Part shown: piece after piece, positions 37,852-46,708 of the stretch | How positions within the stretch are numbered: the first letter of the stretch is position 1 | Layout of the letters: each line of letters opens with the position of its first letter | NCBI GenBank assembly: GCA_036403815.1 | Contig: DASWQH010000081.1 | Location: 30,954-94,953, forward strand | From: JACVRN01 sp036403815 | Lineage (GTDB): Bacteria; Acidobacteriota; Blastocatellia; Pyrinomonadales; Pyrinomonadaceae | Direction: 5' to 3' | Length of the DNA: 64,000 nt | Translations under genes and position numbers: made by a program | The notes under the pieces: model-generated | What the model was told of the DNA's origin: nothing | What the model saw: the letters and a program-made list of their open reading frames with translations, nothing else | Database searches by the model: none

Positions 37852-39012
37852 ATGATTAATCAGGAGCGCATCAAGAATCTTCTGCTGGAGCTGGTACGGA
37901 TTGATAGCCACTCGCGAAGGGAGCGTGAGGTGGCCGAGCGCATCAAGAAGTATTGCGAAGAAATAGGCGCGCAAGTTGAGATTGACGGCGCGGGCGAGAA
38001 AGTCGGGGGAAACTCCGGCAATGTTATAGCGCGCTTCAAAGGCACGATTCCCGGTGCTGAGCCGATTATGATGAGCGCGCACATGGACACGGTTGTGCCG
38101 GGCGAAGGGGTGAAGCCGATTGTAGATGGCGACATCATACGCACGGACGGGACGACCGTCTTGGGCGGTGACGATAAATCCGGCTGTGCCGTCATCATCG
38201 AAACCATTCGCTGCCTGAAAGAACAGAACATCCCGCACACGGACATCGAAGCGGTCTTCTCCATCTGCGAAGAAGTAGGCTTGCTGGGCGCAAAGCACCT
38301 GGATGTCTCTCGCATCAGATCAAAGTACGGCATCGTGTTTGATTCCGATGATCCGGGCTTTCTCTTCACGAAAGGCCCTTCGGCCAATCATCTTGAGTTC
38401 AAGGTTCACGGGCTTGAGTCGCACGCGGGCGTTGCACCGGAGCAAGGCATCTCCGCCATACAGATCGCCGCCGAAGCCATCTGTAATATGAAGCTCGGAC
38501 GCATAGACCATGAGACTACCGCCAACATAGGCGTCATACGCGGCGGCGAAGCGACCAACATCATCACGAACCTTGTGGAATTGAAGGGCGAGGCGCGCTC
38601 GCTTGACGAAGGGAAGCTGAAGGCTCAGTGCGACCACATGGTCAAATGCTTTGAAGAGGCCGCGGCTAAACATGAAGTCACTGTCGAGGGCAAGACTACA
38701 AAAGCATGGGTCGAAGCGAACGTCGAGCCGGAATACTACGCTATGGATGTCCCTGACTCGTCGCATGTCGTGCAGCTTGTCCTACAGGCCGCCTCGCGTA
38801 TGGGGCTTGAGGTGCAGACGATGGCTTCGGGCGGCGGCTGCGACGCCAATATCTTCAACCGCAAAGGCATAGAATGCGCCAACCTCGGCACAGGCATGCG
38901 CGCCATTCACACCGTTAACGAATGGCTCGATGTCAAAGACATGTACGCCTCCGCCGAGATGACCGTGGAAATCCTGCGCCTCAACGGCGAAATGGCTTTG
39001 AACAGCAAGTAA
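37852..39012 (+). CDS. M20 family metallopeptidase (peptidase T-like)
   Basis: This 386-residue cytoplasmic dizinc exopeptidase is close to the PepT tripeptidase type. The metal and catalytic residues are readable: H77 and D79 (MSAHMDTVVPG), bridging D107/D108 (LGGDDKSG), E140/E141 (CEEVGLL), D164-D167 (FDSDDPG), and the late His in RAIHTVNEW. The dimerisation insert lies near 180-290. GAGGAG stands eight bases before the ATG. It likely recycles small peptides. A TAGAGGT tandem-word hairpin follows four bases after the stop. Confidence 0.9.
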   Translation: MINQERIKNLLLELVRIDSHSRREREVAERIKKYCEEIGAQVEIDGAGEKVGGNSGNVIARFKGTIPGAEPIMMSAHMDTVVPGEGVKPIVDGDIIRTDGTTVLGGDDKSGCAVIIETIRCLKEQNIPHTDIEAVFSICEEVGLLGAKHLDVSRIRSKYGIVFDSDDPGFLFTKGPSANHLEFKVHGLESHAGVAPEQGISAIQIAAEAICNMKLGRIDHETTANIGVIRGGEATNIITNLVELKGEARSLDEGKLKAQCDHMVKCFEEAAAKHEVTVEGKTTKAWVEANVEPEYYAMDVPDSSHVVQLVLQAASRMGLEVQTMASGGGCDANIFNRKGIECANLGTGMRAIHTVNEWLDVKDMYASAEMTVEILRLNGEMALNSK

Positions 39013-39016
39013 GAAA

Positions 39017-39118
39017 AGAGGTTAGAGGTCAGAGGTTGGAGGTCAGTAGTTGTCTTTCTTTCGACTAACCTCTGGCCTCTGACCTCTAACCTCTTTTCTT
39101 TTTCCTTTTTCCTTTTTG
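39017..39118. repeat. Tandem-word element H9 (TAGAGGT heptamers plus TTTTTCC run)
   Basis: Third copy of the TAGAGGT inverted pair with the loop AGTAGTTGTCTTTCTTT, followed by direct TTTTTCC heptamers (39097-39118). The rest of the gap to 39341 holds no recognised gene; a small palindrome AGCCCTCGCGGGCT lies near 39150. Confidence 0.9.
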
Positions 39119-39341
39119 TAGGATATGATGCCGTGAATTGAATAGCCCTCGCGGGCTTTACCTTTGCTATAACTTCAAATAGTGTCAGGGCAAAAGTATA
39201 CAGCGGCGCGCGTCTCTTATCCCGATTGGGTTCGCAAGAAATCCTGTGTGAAAACGTTCTCCCCGCGCTGGCACTGATGAATATCTTTCGTCGGCAATTT
39301 TGCTACAGGAGCAAATTTTAACCACCTTCAGGAGTTGAAAG

Positions 39342-40700
39342 ATGAAGATCAAAGAATTTCCAGGTTCGCGCTCCATTGCTCTCATTGTCTCAGGCTTCAT
39401 GTTGCTATGCGGCGGCCTGGGCGCAGCACAGGGGCAGGGACACGGAGGCGGCCCCGGCGGTGCCGTGGGCGGCGGCGGCAGTGTGGACATCACGGGCGGA
39501 GCGTCCGTTTCCACACGCAGCACCAGCGCCCCGACCAAGCGAACCGGGAGGAGAGGAACGACTAGACGACGCGGCACGGGAGGCGGCGGGACGGCCACGA
39601 CCAGACAGCCTGTGCAGCCTACAGGCCCCAGCGCGGACGAGCTGGATAAGCAGGGCGATGCTTTTTTTCAGGCCAAGCAGTATGAGCGCGCGGCTGAAGT
39701 CTACCAGCGATTGGTTCGCGTCACGCCCGACGACGAAGAAGCATGGCTGGATTTGGGCAATGCTTACTACAACGCCGAGCGGTATCAGGAAGCCGTGGCT
39801 GCTTATCTAAAGGCAACGCAGCTTGACCCGCAATGGGAGACGGCTCATTTCTTTCTGGGCGATGCGTACCACGCGCTGAAGCGTTACAAGGAGGCCGCTT
39901 CCTCTTATATAGATGCCGTTAAGATTAAGCCCGACTACCAGGAAGCGCTCAGAGCTTTGGGCAGCACCCTGAACGAGCTGGAACTGTACACGGACGCGAT
40001 TCCCATTCTCACCAAAGCGGTCAGCTTGAACCCGAATGATGATGATGCGCAGTTCAGCCTTGGCAACTCCTATTACAATTCCGGGCAGTACGCCCAATCC
40101 GTTGGGCCGTACAAGCAGGCCGTGCGCGTTAGCCCCAAGTGGGCTACGGCTCATTACTATCTGGCCGACGCTTATTTGAACTTGAAGCAGTATGAAGCGG
40201 CGCTCAAAGAGTACATTCTGGCGGGCGACCTTTATACAGAGGCGAAGCGGTTTGAAGAGGGGCGCAAGGTCTACACGATTGCGGCCAAGCTTGATGCCGA
40301 GAACGCAGATGCGCAGCTTGGTCTGGGCAACACTTACTACAACAATGGAGACTATGCGGAAGCAATTCCGTACTATACGGCGGCGGCGCGTCTAGGCCCG
40401 CGCTGGGCTACTGCTCACTGGTATCTGGGCGATGCATACTTCAACATGCGCCGCTATGAGCAGGCTGCCGACGCTTATGAGCGTGCGGCACAGCTTCAGC
40501 CCAACAACGCAGACATTCGTTACATGCGTGGCCGCACCTTCATCATGCTTGGCAATCGCGAAGGCGCACTTGCGGAGTACAGAGCCTTGAAAGCGCTCGA
40601 CGCAGAGAAGGCCAACAAGCTCTACAGCATGATTAACACCCAGCAGGAAGAAGAGAATCACCCGGCGCGCACTGCTCCGCATAAGCGTGCGCGCAAGTAA
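39342..40700 (+). CDS. Exported Gly-rich TPR protein
   Basis: The 452 residues have an N-terminal signal or anchor (SIALIVSGFMLLCGGLGAAQ), a Gly/Ser/Thr/Arg-rich stretch (about 30-95), and then about nine tetratricopeptide repeats in a very regular series. Typical units are AYYNAERYQEAVAAYLKATQ, AYHALKRYKEAASSYIDAVK and AYFNMRRYEQAADAYERAAQ. It is probably a periplasmic scaffold. The last residues are basic (HPARTAPHKRARK). AGGAG stands before the ATG. A nested hairpin element separates it from era. Confidence 0.78.
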   Translation: MKIKEFPGSRSIALIVSGFMLLCGGLGAAQGQGHGGGPGGAVGGGGSVDITGGASVSTRSTSAPTKRTGRRGTTRRRGTGGGGTATTRQPVQPTGPSADELDKQGDAFFQAKQYERAAEVYQRLVRVTPDDEEAWLDLGNAYYNAERYQEAVAAYLKATQLDPQWETAHFFLGDAYHALKRYKEAASSYIDAVKIKPDYQEALRALGSTLNELELYTDAIPILTKAVSLNPNDDDAQFSLGNSYYNSGQYAQSVGPYKQAVRVSPKWATAHYYLADAYLNLKQYEAALKEYILAGDLYTEAKRFEEGRKVYTIAAKLDAENADAQLGLGNTYYNNGDYAEAIPYYTAAARLGPRWATAHWYLGDAYFNMRRYEQAADAYERAAQLQPNNADIRYMRGRTFIMLGNREGALAEYRALKALDAEKANKLYSMINTQQEEENHPARTAPHKRARK

Positions 40701-40706
40701 ATTCTC

Positions 40707-40931
40707 AGCCCCAGAAAGGGGCGAAAGAATTCAGCCCACGGCGCGAGCCGTGGGAATCAGGTAAGGATTTGAAATCAAGCCCCGTAGGGGCGACATAGGT
40801 TTTGTGGCTGACGAGGATTTAGGCTGCCATTTAATTTATGTCGCCCCTACGGGGCTTATCGCCATCTCTGGGTTTCGTTTCCCCACGGCTCGCGGCGTGG
40901 GCTATAAACATTTAGCCCCTAACGGGGCTAA
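40707..40931. repeat. Nested double-hairpin element N5
   Basis: AGCCCCAGAAAGGGGCGAAAG, the palindrome CCCACGGCGCGAGCCGTGGG, perfect inner arms of 20 bases (40777-40796 with 40838-40857, AAGCCCCGTAGGGGCGACAT), CCCACGGCTCGCGGCGTGGG and TAGCCCCTAACGGGGCTA follow in order. It fills most of the gap 40701-41051, in which no gene was seen. Confidence 0.9.
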
Positions 40932-41051
40932 GAATGTAACTCGGTTCCTGCTTATATCGAACTGAGGTTAAAAAGATTCGCCATGTGCAGACTCAAAGTT
41001 GCGCTGTGCAGTTGAAAACAGAGTTGAAATGGTGTCTATTAGCAGAAATTC

Positions 41052-41966
41052 ATGAGTGAAGACAGGGAAACTTATCGCAGCGGCTACGTGGCGCTGGTCG
41101 GACGCCCTAATGCAGGGAAGTCTACGCTGCTGAACCGGCTGGTCGGCGAAAAGATTGCGGCTGTCTCTAATAAGCCGCAGACGACGCGCTATCGTATAGA
41201 GGGTGTGATTACGCGCCCACATGGGCAGATTGTGCTTGTCGATACGCCGGGCGTGCATAAGCCTGGCTATCTTCTCAATCGCCGCATGATGGCCGCCGTA
41301 CACGAGGCGCTCGAAGGCGTCGATCTGGTCTGCCTGATACGCGATGCGTCCGTTTCCACAGGCAACGGCGACCGCTTCGTGCTCGATTTAGTCAAAGAGT
41401 CAGGAAAGCCCGCGCTTCTTCTGCTGAACAAGACTGACAAGCTGCCGGATAAGTCAAAGCTTCTTCCCCTGATTGAGTGGTACAGAGGGGAGTATGACTG
41501 GCGCTCGATTGTCCCGCTCTCAGCCCTGAAGGGCGACCAACTGGATGTGCTTCTGGAAGAGATGATACAGAATCTCCCCGAAGGCGCGCCCCTTTTCGGC
41601 GAAGACGAATTGACGGATCAGCCTATGCGAAATCTGGTCGCCGAGATAGTGCGCGAAAAAATTCTGCACGCCACGGGCGAAGAGCTTCCGTATGTGACGG
41701 CGGTCGTGACGGAGAAGTTCGATCAGGAGCGGGAAGACTTCGCACGCATCAACTGCGCCATCTTCGTCGAGCGCCCGACTCAGAAAAAGATCATCATAGG
41801 TCACGGAGCCGAGCGCTTGAAGGAGATAGGCACGCGCGCCCGCCAGGACATAGAACGTCTGCTCGGCCATCGCTGTCATCTTGAGCTATTCGTCAAGGTC
41901 GAAGAGGGCTGGCGCGACCGCGAGCATCTGTTGGACACGCTCGGCATTCACGGCAAGGGAAAGTGA
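41052..41966 (+). CDS. era: GTPase Era
   Basis: Era is an essential Ras-like GTPase that binds the 3' end of 16S rRNA during 30S assembly. The 304 residues show P-loop GRPNAGKS at 17-24, switch region KPQTTRYRIEG, DTPG at 64-67, NKTD near 126, and a C-terminal KH domain (LFVKVEEGWRDREHLLDTLG). Its stop overlaps the prmA start (GTGA), so the two are translationally coupled. Together with prmA and rsmE it forms a ribosome-maturation operon. Confidence 0.96.
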   Translation: MSEDRETYRSGYVALVGRPNAGKSTLLNRLVGEKIAAVSNKPQTTRYRIEGVITRPHGQIVLVDTPGVHKPGYLLNRRMMAAVHEALEGVDLVCLIRDASVSTGNGDRFVLDLVKESGKPALLLLNKTDKLPDKSKLLPLIEWYRGEYDWRSIVPLSALKGDQLDVLLEEMIQNLPEGAPLFGEDELTDQPMRNLVAEIVREKILHATGEELPYVTAVVTEKFDQEREDFARINCAIFVERPTQKKIIIGHGAERLKEIGTRARQDIERLLGHRCHLELFVKVEEGWRDREHLLDTLGIHGKGK

Positions 41967-42889
41967 GAGAAGAAAAAAGCTTGACGACCCGCGAGGGAGA
42001 GGCCGAAGGCGTCGAGCGCGTGTGGTACGCGCTCGATGTAATGATTGAGCCTGCGGCGATTGAAGCGGTCGAGTACGCTTTGATGGAAGCCGGGGCGCTC
42101 GGCACGGAGAGCAACCAGCTCGGCGCAAACGCTCCAACCGAGACAAGCGAGACGATTATTGTCACGGCTTACTTCGACGCTCCGCCAGAACGCGAACGCG
42201 TGCGCTTCGCCATCCTTGACGCCCTTAGACTTTACAATCTTCCTACGCCCAGCGTGCGCGACATGAGCGTGCGCGAGGTGGCAGACCGCGACTGGCTGGG
42301 AGAATGGAAGAAGTCCTGGCAGCCTGTGCCTGTGGGCGAGCGCTTCATCATAGCGCCGCCCTGGAGCGAGATTGAGGATGCGCAAACGAGGCTGGTTATA
42401 CGCATCGAACCCGGCATGGCTTTCGGCACAGGCACGCACGAGACGACGCGGCTCTGTCTTGAAGCAATCGAAAAATATTTCAAGGGCGGAAGCTTTCTGG
42501 ATGTCGGCACAGGCACAGGCATTCTTTCAATCGCCGCCGCGCTTCTCAACCCGGACGCACGCATCGAAGCCTGCGACACGGACGCAGATGCGGTCTTGAT
42601 AGCGCGCGAGAACGCACGCCTGAACGGGGTTTCCGAGCGTATAAGTTTTCGCACCGGCACGCTGGATGAGCAATCCACAGCTTCGGCGGATGTGGTCTGC
42701 GCCAACCTGACTGCCGACGTTATCGTGCCGCTCCTGCCCAGTCTCGTTTCGGCAACCTGCGGACGCCTGATTCTCTCAGGCATCCTCGATTCACAAACCG
42801 AACTCGTGCACCGACATCTACACGAACTCGGCATTACACAGGAAATCGAACTCGCCGCCAAAGGCGAATGGATAGCAATGATAATTTAG
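41963..42889 (+). CDS. prmA: Ribosomal protein L11 methyltransferase
   Basis: PrmA methylates lysines and the N-terminus of ribosomal protein L11. The 308 residues have the N-terminal substrate domain with DRDWLGEWKKSWQPVPVGER near 105-125 and the SAM-binding domain with FLDVGTGTGILSIAAALL near 170-190. NLTADVIVPLLPSL is the family's NPPY-like region. The start is GTG at 41963, overlapping era by four bases. An inverted GGGATGA repeat begins five bases after its stop. Confidence 0.94.
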   Translation: MREEKSLTTREGEAEGVERVWYALDVMIEPAAIEAVEYALMEAGALGTESNQLGANAPTETSETIIVTAYFDAPPERERVRFAILDALRLYNLPTPSVRDMSVREVADRDWLGEWKKSWQPVPVGERFIIAPPWSEIEDAQTRLVIRIEPGMAFGTGTHETTRLCLEAIEKYFKGGSFLDVGTGTGILSIAAALLNPDARIEACDTDADAVLIARENARLNGVSERISFRTGTLDEQSTASADVVCANLTADVIVPLLPSLVSATCGRLILSGILDSQTELVHRHLHELGITQEIELAAKGEWIAMII

Positions 42890-42893
42890 GAAA

Positions 42894-43019
42894 GGGATGA
42901 GGGCGGAGGGATGAGGGATGAAAAGGGACGAAGGGATTGATACATCGGTTCATTGATTCAATGAAGAAATGAACCGATGTATCAATTCTTCATCCCTCAT
43001 CCCTCATCCCTCATCCCTT
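42894..43019. repeat. Tandem-word element H10 (GGGATGA heptamers)
   Basis: GGGATGAGGGCGGAGGGATGA... pairs with the CATCCCT run at 42991-43019. Inside is a second perfect pair TTGATACATCGGTTCATT / AATGAACCGATGTATCAA. It sits between prmA and rsmE and abuts the rsmE start. Confidence 0.9.
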
Positions 43020-43025
43020 ACGTCA

Positions 43026-43787
43026 TTGTCTCGTCGTAGATTCTATGCGCCGCCGGAAAGCTTCCGGCGAGATCAGACCGTGCTGCTCGCCTCTGATGAG
43101 GCGCAACACATGCGCGGTGTGCTCAGGCTCAAAGTCGGCGACGAGGTGTTCGTGTTCGATGGCGAGGGGCGTGAGTATCTTTGTCGTATAGAGAGCCTGC
43201 GGCGTGACGAGGCGGCGCTCAAGCTCCTGAAAGAGGTAGAGGCTGCGAGTCCTGAATCCGCGCTCAATCTACGGCTGGGGCTGGCGTTGCTCAAAGGCGA
43301 GAAGTTCGACCTGGTGGTGCAGAAGGCGACCGAGCTTGGGGTGACGAGCATAGTTCCTGTGATGACGAAGCTCTCTGATATACGGCTGCGTGATGAGCGA
43401 GATGCGGAAAAGCGCGCCGTCCGCTGGCGGCGCATTGCGCTCGAAGCCGCCAAGCAATCAGGCCGCGCACGCCTTCCCACAATTGAAGAGCCTCTGGCAT
43501 TCCATTCTCTGTTAGAGAATACTCAGCCCGGCAATGATGAATGGCGCTTGCTGTTTGCGGAGCGCGATGGTCAAAGCCTTGCGCAAAGTTTTGAGCAGCT
43601 TTCCCCGCGGCCACAAAATATAACGGCGCTGGTTGGTTCGGAAGGCGGCTGGACGGATGAAGAACTGCAAGCGGCGCGAGACGCTAACTGGCACATCATC
43701 ACACTTGGCGGTCGCATCTTGCGCGCGGAAACCGCAGCCATCTCCATCACCGCCCTGCTTCAACATCTTTTCGGAGACCTGAGATGA
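43026..43787 (+). CDS. rsmE: 16S rRNA (uracil1498-N3)-methyltransferase
   Basis: RsmE methylates U1498 of 16S rRNA with SAM. Family signs are RRRFYAPPE at the start, EAQHMRGVLRLKVGDEV (PUA-like part), ALLKGEKFDLVVQKATELGV near 95-115, and the SPOUT knot GSEGGWTDEEL with GGRILRAETAAIS at the end. The start is uncertain. An ATG at 42969 would encode repeat-derived residues (SSSLIPHPSSL), so I favour the TTG at 43026, right after the repeat, giving 253 residues. The gene converges on the next gene over an inverted GGTGCCG element. Confidence 0.9.
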   Translation: MSRRRFYAPPESFRRDQTVLLASDEAQHMRGVLRLKVGDEVFVFDGEGREYLCRIESLRRDEAALKLLKEVEAASPESALNLRLGLALLKGEKFDLVVQKATELGVTSIVPVMTKLSDIRLRDERDAEKRAVRWRRIALEAAKQSGRARLPTIEEPLAFHSLLENTQPGNDEWRLLFAERDGQSLAQSFEQLSPRPQNITALVGSEGGWTDEELQAARDANWHIITLGGRILRAETAAISITALLQHLFGDLR

Positions 43788-43789
43788 GA

Positions 43790-43874
43790 AGCAGGTGCCG
43801 GGTGTCGGTGAAAAGACGGTCAACTGGATTTTCCTTTACCGGCACCTGACACCCGTCACCCGGCACCTGCTTTT
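43790..43874. repeat. Tandem-word element H11 (GGTGCCG heptamers, convergent junction)
   Basis: AGCAGGTGCCGGGTG at 43790-43804 pairs with CACCCGGCACCTGCT at 43857-43871, with further partial matches inside. It covers the whole junction between two converging genes, and the last codons of the minus-strand gene lie in its right arm. Confidence 0.88.
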
Positions 43875-44530
43875 AGCATTTCGCGTGCTCTTGCCTGGTC
43901 GCGTCTAATTTCAAATGCCCATGCCGGGTCAAAGGGGATGGCGAGGAGAGCTTCTAATTCTGCGCGGGCGCGGCTTATGTCTCCACATTCCATTAGCAAC
44001 TCTGCGAAATAGAGTCGCGTGACGGTGTTTGAAGGAGCGAGGCGAATGGCCTCTTCAAAATGGGTGCGAGCGCGGGATTTGCCTCCGCCCAAGATGCGCG
44101 GAAGCTTTGATTCAAGACGGGCGAGCACGCGCAAGGGGCCAGCAGCATGATAAGCCGGATCAAGAGAAGAGGCGCGCCGGAGCTTGCGCCTTGCCTCTAG
44201 CGCATGGCGCAAGCTGGCGAAAGGTTTTTCAAGCTGAGCCATGAGCGCAAGATTGACGCCGTGCCAGAAATGCCCCTCGACGCCCCGGTTAAAAGCGCGT
44301 ACAGCCCTGCTTCCAGCATCAATACCCGAATGGTGATGCGTGCGAGCTTCCTCTTTATCCTGCGCCTCTTGCCCTAAAAAGAAGTGAGCGCGCGACTTTC
44401 GCCAGAGCGCTTCGTAATCATTGGCAGCCTCGCTCAGAAGCTCTATGCTGCGGCGCACGCCGTCCGGTTCTTCACGCTCTTCGTAGAACTTGTCTGCGAG
44501 CGCGGTAATCTCTTTTGAAGTTTTACTCAT
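43856..44530 (-). CDS. TPR-like protein of the TRAP-transporter TatT family (tentative)
   Basis: The 224 residues are all-helical with no signal peptide. The middle reads HFWHGVNLALMAQLEKPFAS then RRASSLDPAYHAAGPLRVLA and IRLAPSNTVTRLYFAELLME. This resembles the tetratricopeptide TatT component family that accompanies some TRAP transporters; no transporter gene is adjacent, so the name may mislead. The final residues (LKAGAG) are coded by a repeat element. The gene is divergent from the 91-residue gene at 44701. Confidence 0.6.
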   Translation of the reverse strand: MSKTSKEITALADKFYEEREEPDGVRRSIELLSEAANDYEALWRKSRAHFFLGQEAQDKEEARTHHHSGIDAGSRAVRAFNRGVEGHFWHGVNLALMAQLEKPFASLRHALEARRKLRRASSLDPAYHAAGPLRVLARLESKLPRILGGGKSRARTHFEEAIRLAPSNTVTRLYFAELLMECGDISRARAELEALLAIPFDPAWAFEIRRDQARAREMLKAGAG

Positions 44531-44700
44531 CGAAATGGCAGAGCTGCTTCAAAAACTTTGACTTGCCGACCCGCGCGGGAGCAAAATATTGGAAGCGGCG
44601 AGACAGCAAACCCCGGACACGCGGAACAAACATCTTTTCCGGCAACCGTGTCTTTCATGTTAAGAGATATAGCCGTCTCGCTCAAAGGAGTCGAAGAGCA

Positions 44701-44976
44701 ATGGCCTTGAGCAAGGAAGATGCCGTCAGTCGTGCGCGAGCCGATCTGGCAAAGCGCCTCGGCGTCTCGGAAGACAAAATCAAAGAGGAAGCGGTCGAAC
44801 AGGCTGACTTTCCTGACGCGTCGCTCGGAGCGCCCGTCGAAGACGAGATGAGCGCGCAGATGATTACTCCCGGCTGGCGCATACGCCTGAACGCTTCAGG
44901 CAGCGGCTACGAATACCGCGCCAGCCGCGATCAACTTCGGCTCTACAACCACAAAGGCTCGAACCATAAAGTATGA
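44701..44976 (+). CDS. Small protein with LGxP/TPGWRI module, unknown function
   Basis: The 91 residues show a charged helical N-terminus (ALSKEDAVSRARADLAKRLG) and a C-terminal module DFPDASLGAPVEDEMSAQMI, then TPGWRIRLNASGSGYEYRAS. The latter resembles the small D-x-SLG-x-P...TPG-(Y/W)-x-I module found repeatedly in cyanobacterial and acidobacterial proteins; the function is unknown. The ATG is set by AAAGGAG about 10 bases upstream; the longer frame upstream lacks support. An inverted nine-base-word element follows within four bases of the stop. Confidence 0.65.
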   Translation: MALSKEDAVSRARADLAKRLGVSEDKIKEEAVEQADFPDASLGAPVEDEMSAQMITPGWRIRLNASGSGYEYRASRDQLRLYNHKGSNHKV

Positions 44977-44979
44977 ACG

Positions 44980-45075
44980 AGTCTAGAGAGTCTTGGCAGT
45001 CTGGAGAGTCTAGAGAGCCGTCATGGCTTTCTTTTCACTCTCTAGACTCTCTGGACTCTCCAGACTCTCTAGACT
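44980..45075. repeat. Tandem-word element H12 (AGTCTAGAG nine-base words)
   Basis: AGTCTAGAG AGTCTTGGC AGTCTGGAG AGTCTAGAG, period 9, is mirrored as CTCTAGACT words at 45038-45075 after a 20-base loop. It probably forms a long hairpin between two genes on the same strand, the second of which starts at 45093. Confidence 0.9.
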
Positions 45076-45092
45076 GATTTTGAGGTATTAAG

Positions 45093-46505
45093 ATGAACCG
45101 GCAGAATTTCCCTAAGCATCTATTACTGGCCGTGACGATTATCATGCTGGCCGCGATGGTCGGCCAGATTCGTCGCTGGCAGCGCGACTGGCATCCGCGA
45201 CGCTCGCGTGCGGTCTTCACTAGCCAGCCACCTACGGTCAAAGGCAAACGCGAGAGCGCGTCGGAAGTGCTCGTGCGCTTTCGGCAGGGCACGACGCTTG
45301 AGAGAATCAAGGAGATCGCGCTCGGCAAACACGATTTGATAGAGGATCGTATAGAGTCGGTCAATGGTCTGGTCGTGATAGAGGACGAGGATGGGCTGGA
45401 CGTGGACGCGGTCGTTAATGAGTATCGCGCTCTGCCGGACGTAGAGTACGCCGAGCCGAACTACACTATCAGTCTAGACCCTGAGCCGAAGGGCGCAGTT
45501 CCTCCATCCTATCTTGATTCCGCCGCAGCCGGGCCGAACGACCCAATGTTCGGCGACCAGTGGTCGCTTGAGAATACGGGTCAGCGCGGTGGCGTCACCA
45601 AGGCGGACATCAGCGCGCTTGCTGCATGGGAAAAAACAAAGGGCAGCGACAAGGTAGTCGTCGCCGTGCTCGATAGCGGCGTTGATTACACGCATCCAGA
45701 CCTCATCAAAAACATATGGGTGCGCCCGCCCAACATGACGCGATATTCGGACGACCAACTCGGCACGGTTGACGACGCGCATGGCTTCAACGCCATCAAC
45801 GACACCGGCGACCCTATGGACGAGAACGGCCACGGCACTCACTGCGCAGGCATCATCGGCGCAGAGGGCGACAATAGCGAAGGCATCGCGGGCGTCAACT
45901 GGAAGGTCTTGATCATGCCGTTGAAGTTCATGAACGCCAACGGCTCTGGCACGACCGCGGATGCGATTAAAGCCATCAACTACGTGATTGATCGCAAGCG
46001 CGCGGGCGTCAACGTGCGCGTCATCAACGCTAGCTGGGGTTCGACCGCGAAGTCCAAGGCGCTTGAGGATGCGATTCGCAAAGCGGGTGATGAGGGCATA
46101 CTGTTTGTCGCCGCCGCTGGAAACTCAAGCGCGGATTCAGACCGCTCGCCCCATTATCCTGCGGGCTACAATCTTCCCAACGTCATCTCGGTCGCGGCCT
46201 TGAATCGCAACGACGAATTAGCGTCCTTCTCCAACTACGGCGCAAAGACGGTTCACATCGCTGCGCCCGGCGCGGAGATTCTGAGCACGTGGCTCAACGC
46301 TTCTTTCGAGGAGCACTCGGGAACTTCTATGGCGACGCCTGAAGTCGTAGGTATAGCGGCACTGGTGCTCTCCGTAGACCCAGACCTTTCGGTCAAAGAG
46401 CTTCGCCAGCGCTTGATGGATGCAACCGATCCTCTTCCAGCTCTGAAAGGAAAAGTCGTGACGGGCGGTCGCATCAACGCCGCCCGCGCAGTCGGGGCGA
46501 AGTAG
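45093..46505 (+). CDS. Subtilisin-like serine peptidase (S8) with propeptide
   Basis: This exported or membrane-anchored S8 peptidase has 470 residues. The N-terminus holds one hydrophobic helix (HLLLAVTIIMLAAMVG). A propeptide/inhibitor-like domain (about 55-125, SEVLVRFRQGTTLERIKEIA ... VEYAEPNY) precedes the catalytic domain. The triad is D194 (AVLDSGVDYTHPDL), H247 (NGHGTHCAG) and S412 (HSGTSMATP), with the oxyanion Asn in AAAGNSSA. The fold looks complete. It is likely a general protease acting outside the cytoplasm. A 39-base inverted repeat follows. Confidence 0.92.
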   Translation: MNRQNFPKHLLLAVTIIMLAAMVGQIRRWQRDWHPRRSRAVFTSQPPTVKGKRESASEVLVRFRQGTTLERIKEIALGKHDLIEDRIESVNGLVVIEDEDGLDVDAVVNEYRALPDVEYAEPNYTISLDPEPKGAVPPSYLDSAAAGPNDPMFGDQWSLENTGQRGGVTKADISALAAWEKTKGSDKVVVAVLDSGVDYTHPDLIKNIWVRPPNMTRYSDDQLGTVDDAHGFNAINDTGDPMDENGHGTHCAGIIGAEGDNSEGIAGVNWKVLIMPLKFMNANGSGTTADAIKAINYVIDRKRAGVNVRVINASWGSTAKSKALEDAIRKAGDEGILFVAAAGNSSADSDRSPHYPAGYNLPNVISVAALNRNDELASFSNYGAKTVHIAAPGAEILSTWLNASFEEHSGTSMATPEVVGIAALVLSVDPDLSVKELRQRLMDATDPLPALKGKVVTGGRINAARAVGAK

Positions 46506-46544
46506 TTTCTAAGAGACACGTTGGATTAAGCAAACAGGAGTCAA

Positions 46545-46583
46545 GACGCGGCGAAGGAAAACGTTTAGTTCTTTCGCCGCGTC
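46545..46583. terminator. Inverted repeat after the subtilase gene
   Basis: Perfect 11-base arms (GACGCGGCGAA at 46545-46555, TTCGCCGCGTC at 46573-46583) with a 17-base loop, 40 bases after the stop. No T-run follows, so it may be a rho-assisted or protective hairpin. Confidence 0.5.
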
Positions 46584-46708
46584 TCACTGTCTACTACTTC
46601 GGGCAACTTGCGCGCGAAGCCCGAATATGTGATGATTCATCTTTCAGGAGAGCAGTGGGTTTTTCATCCTTATTTTTGTGAGTCCTGATCTTTTAAGGAG
46701 AGAAAAGA

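Noticed and set aside
42969..43025. ATG at 42969 as rsmE start
   Set aside because: The added residues are encoded by the CATCCCT repeat and have no counterpart in RsmE proteins.
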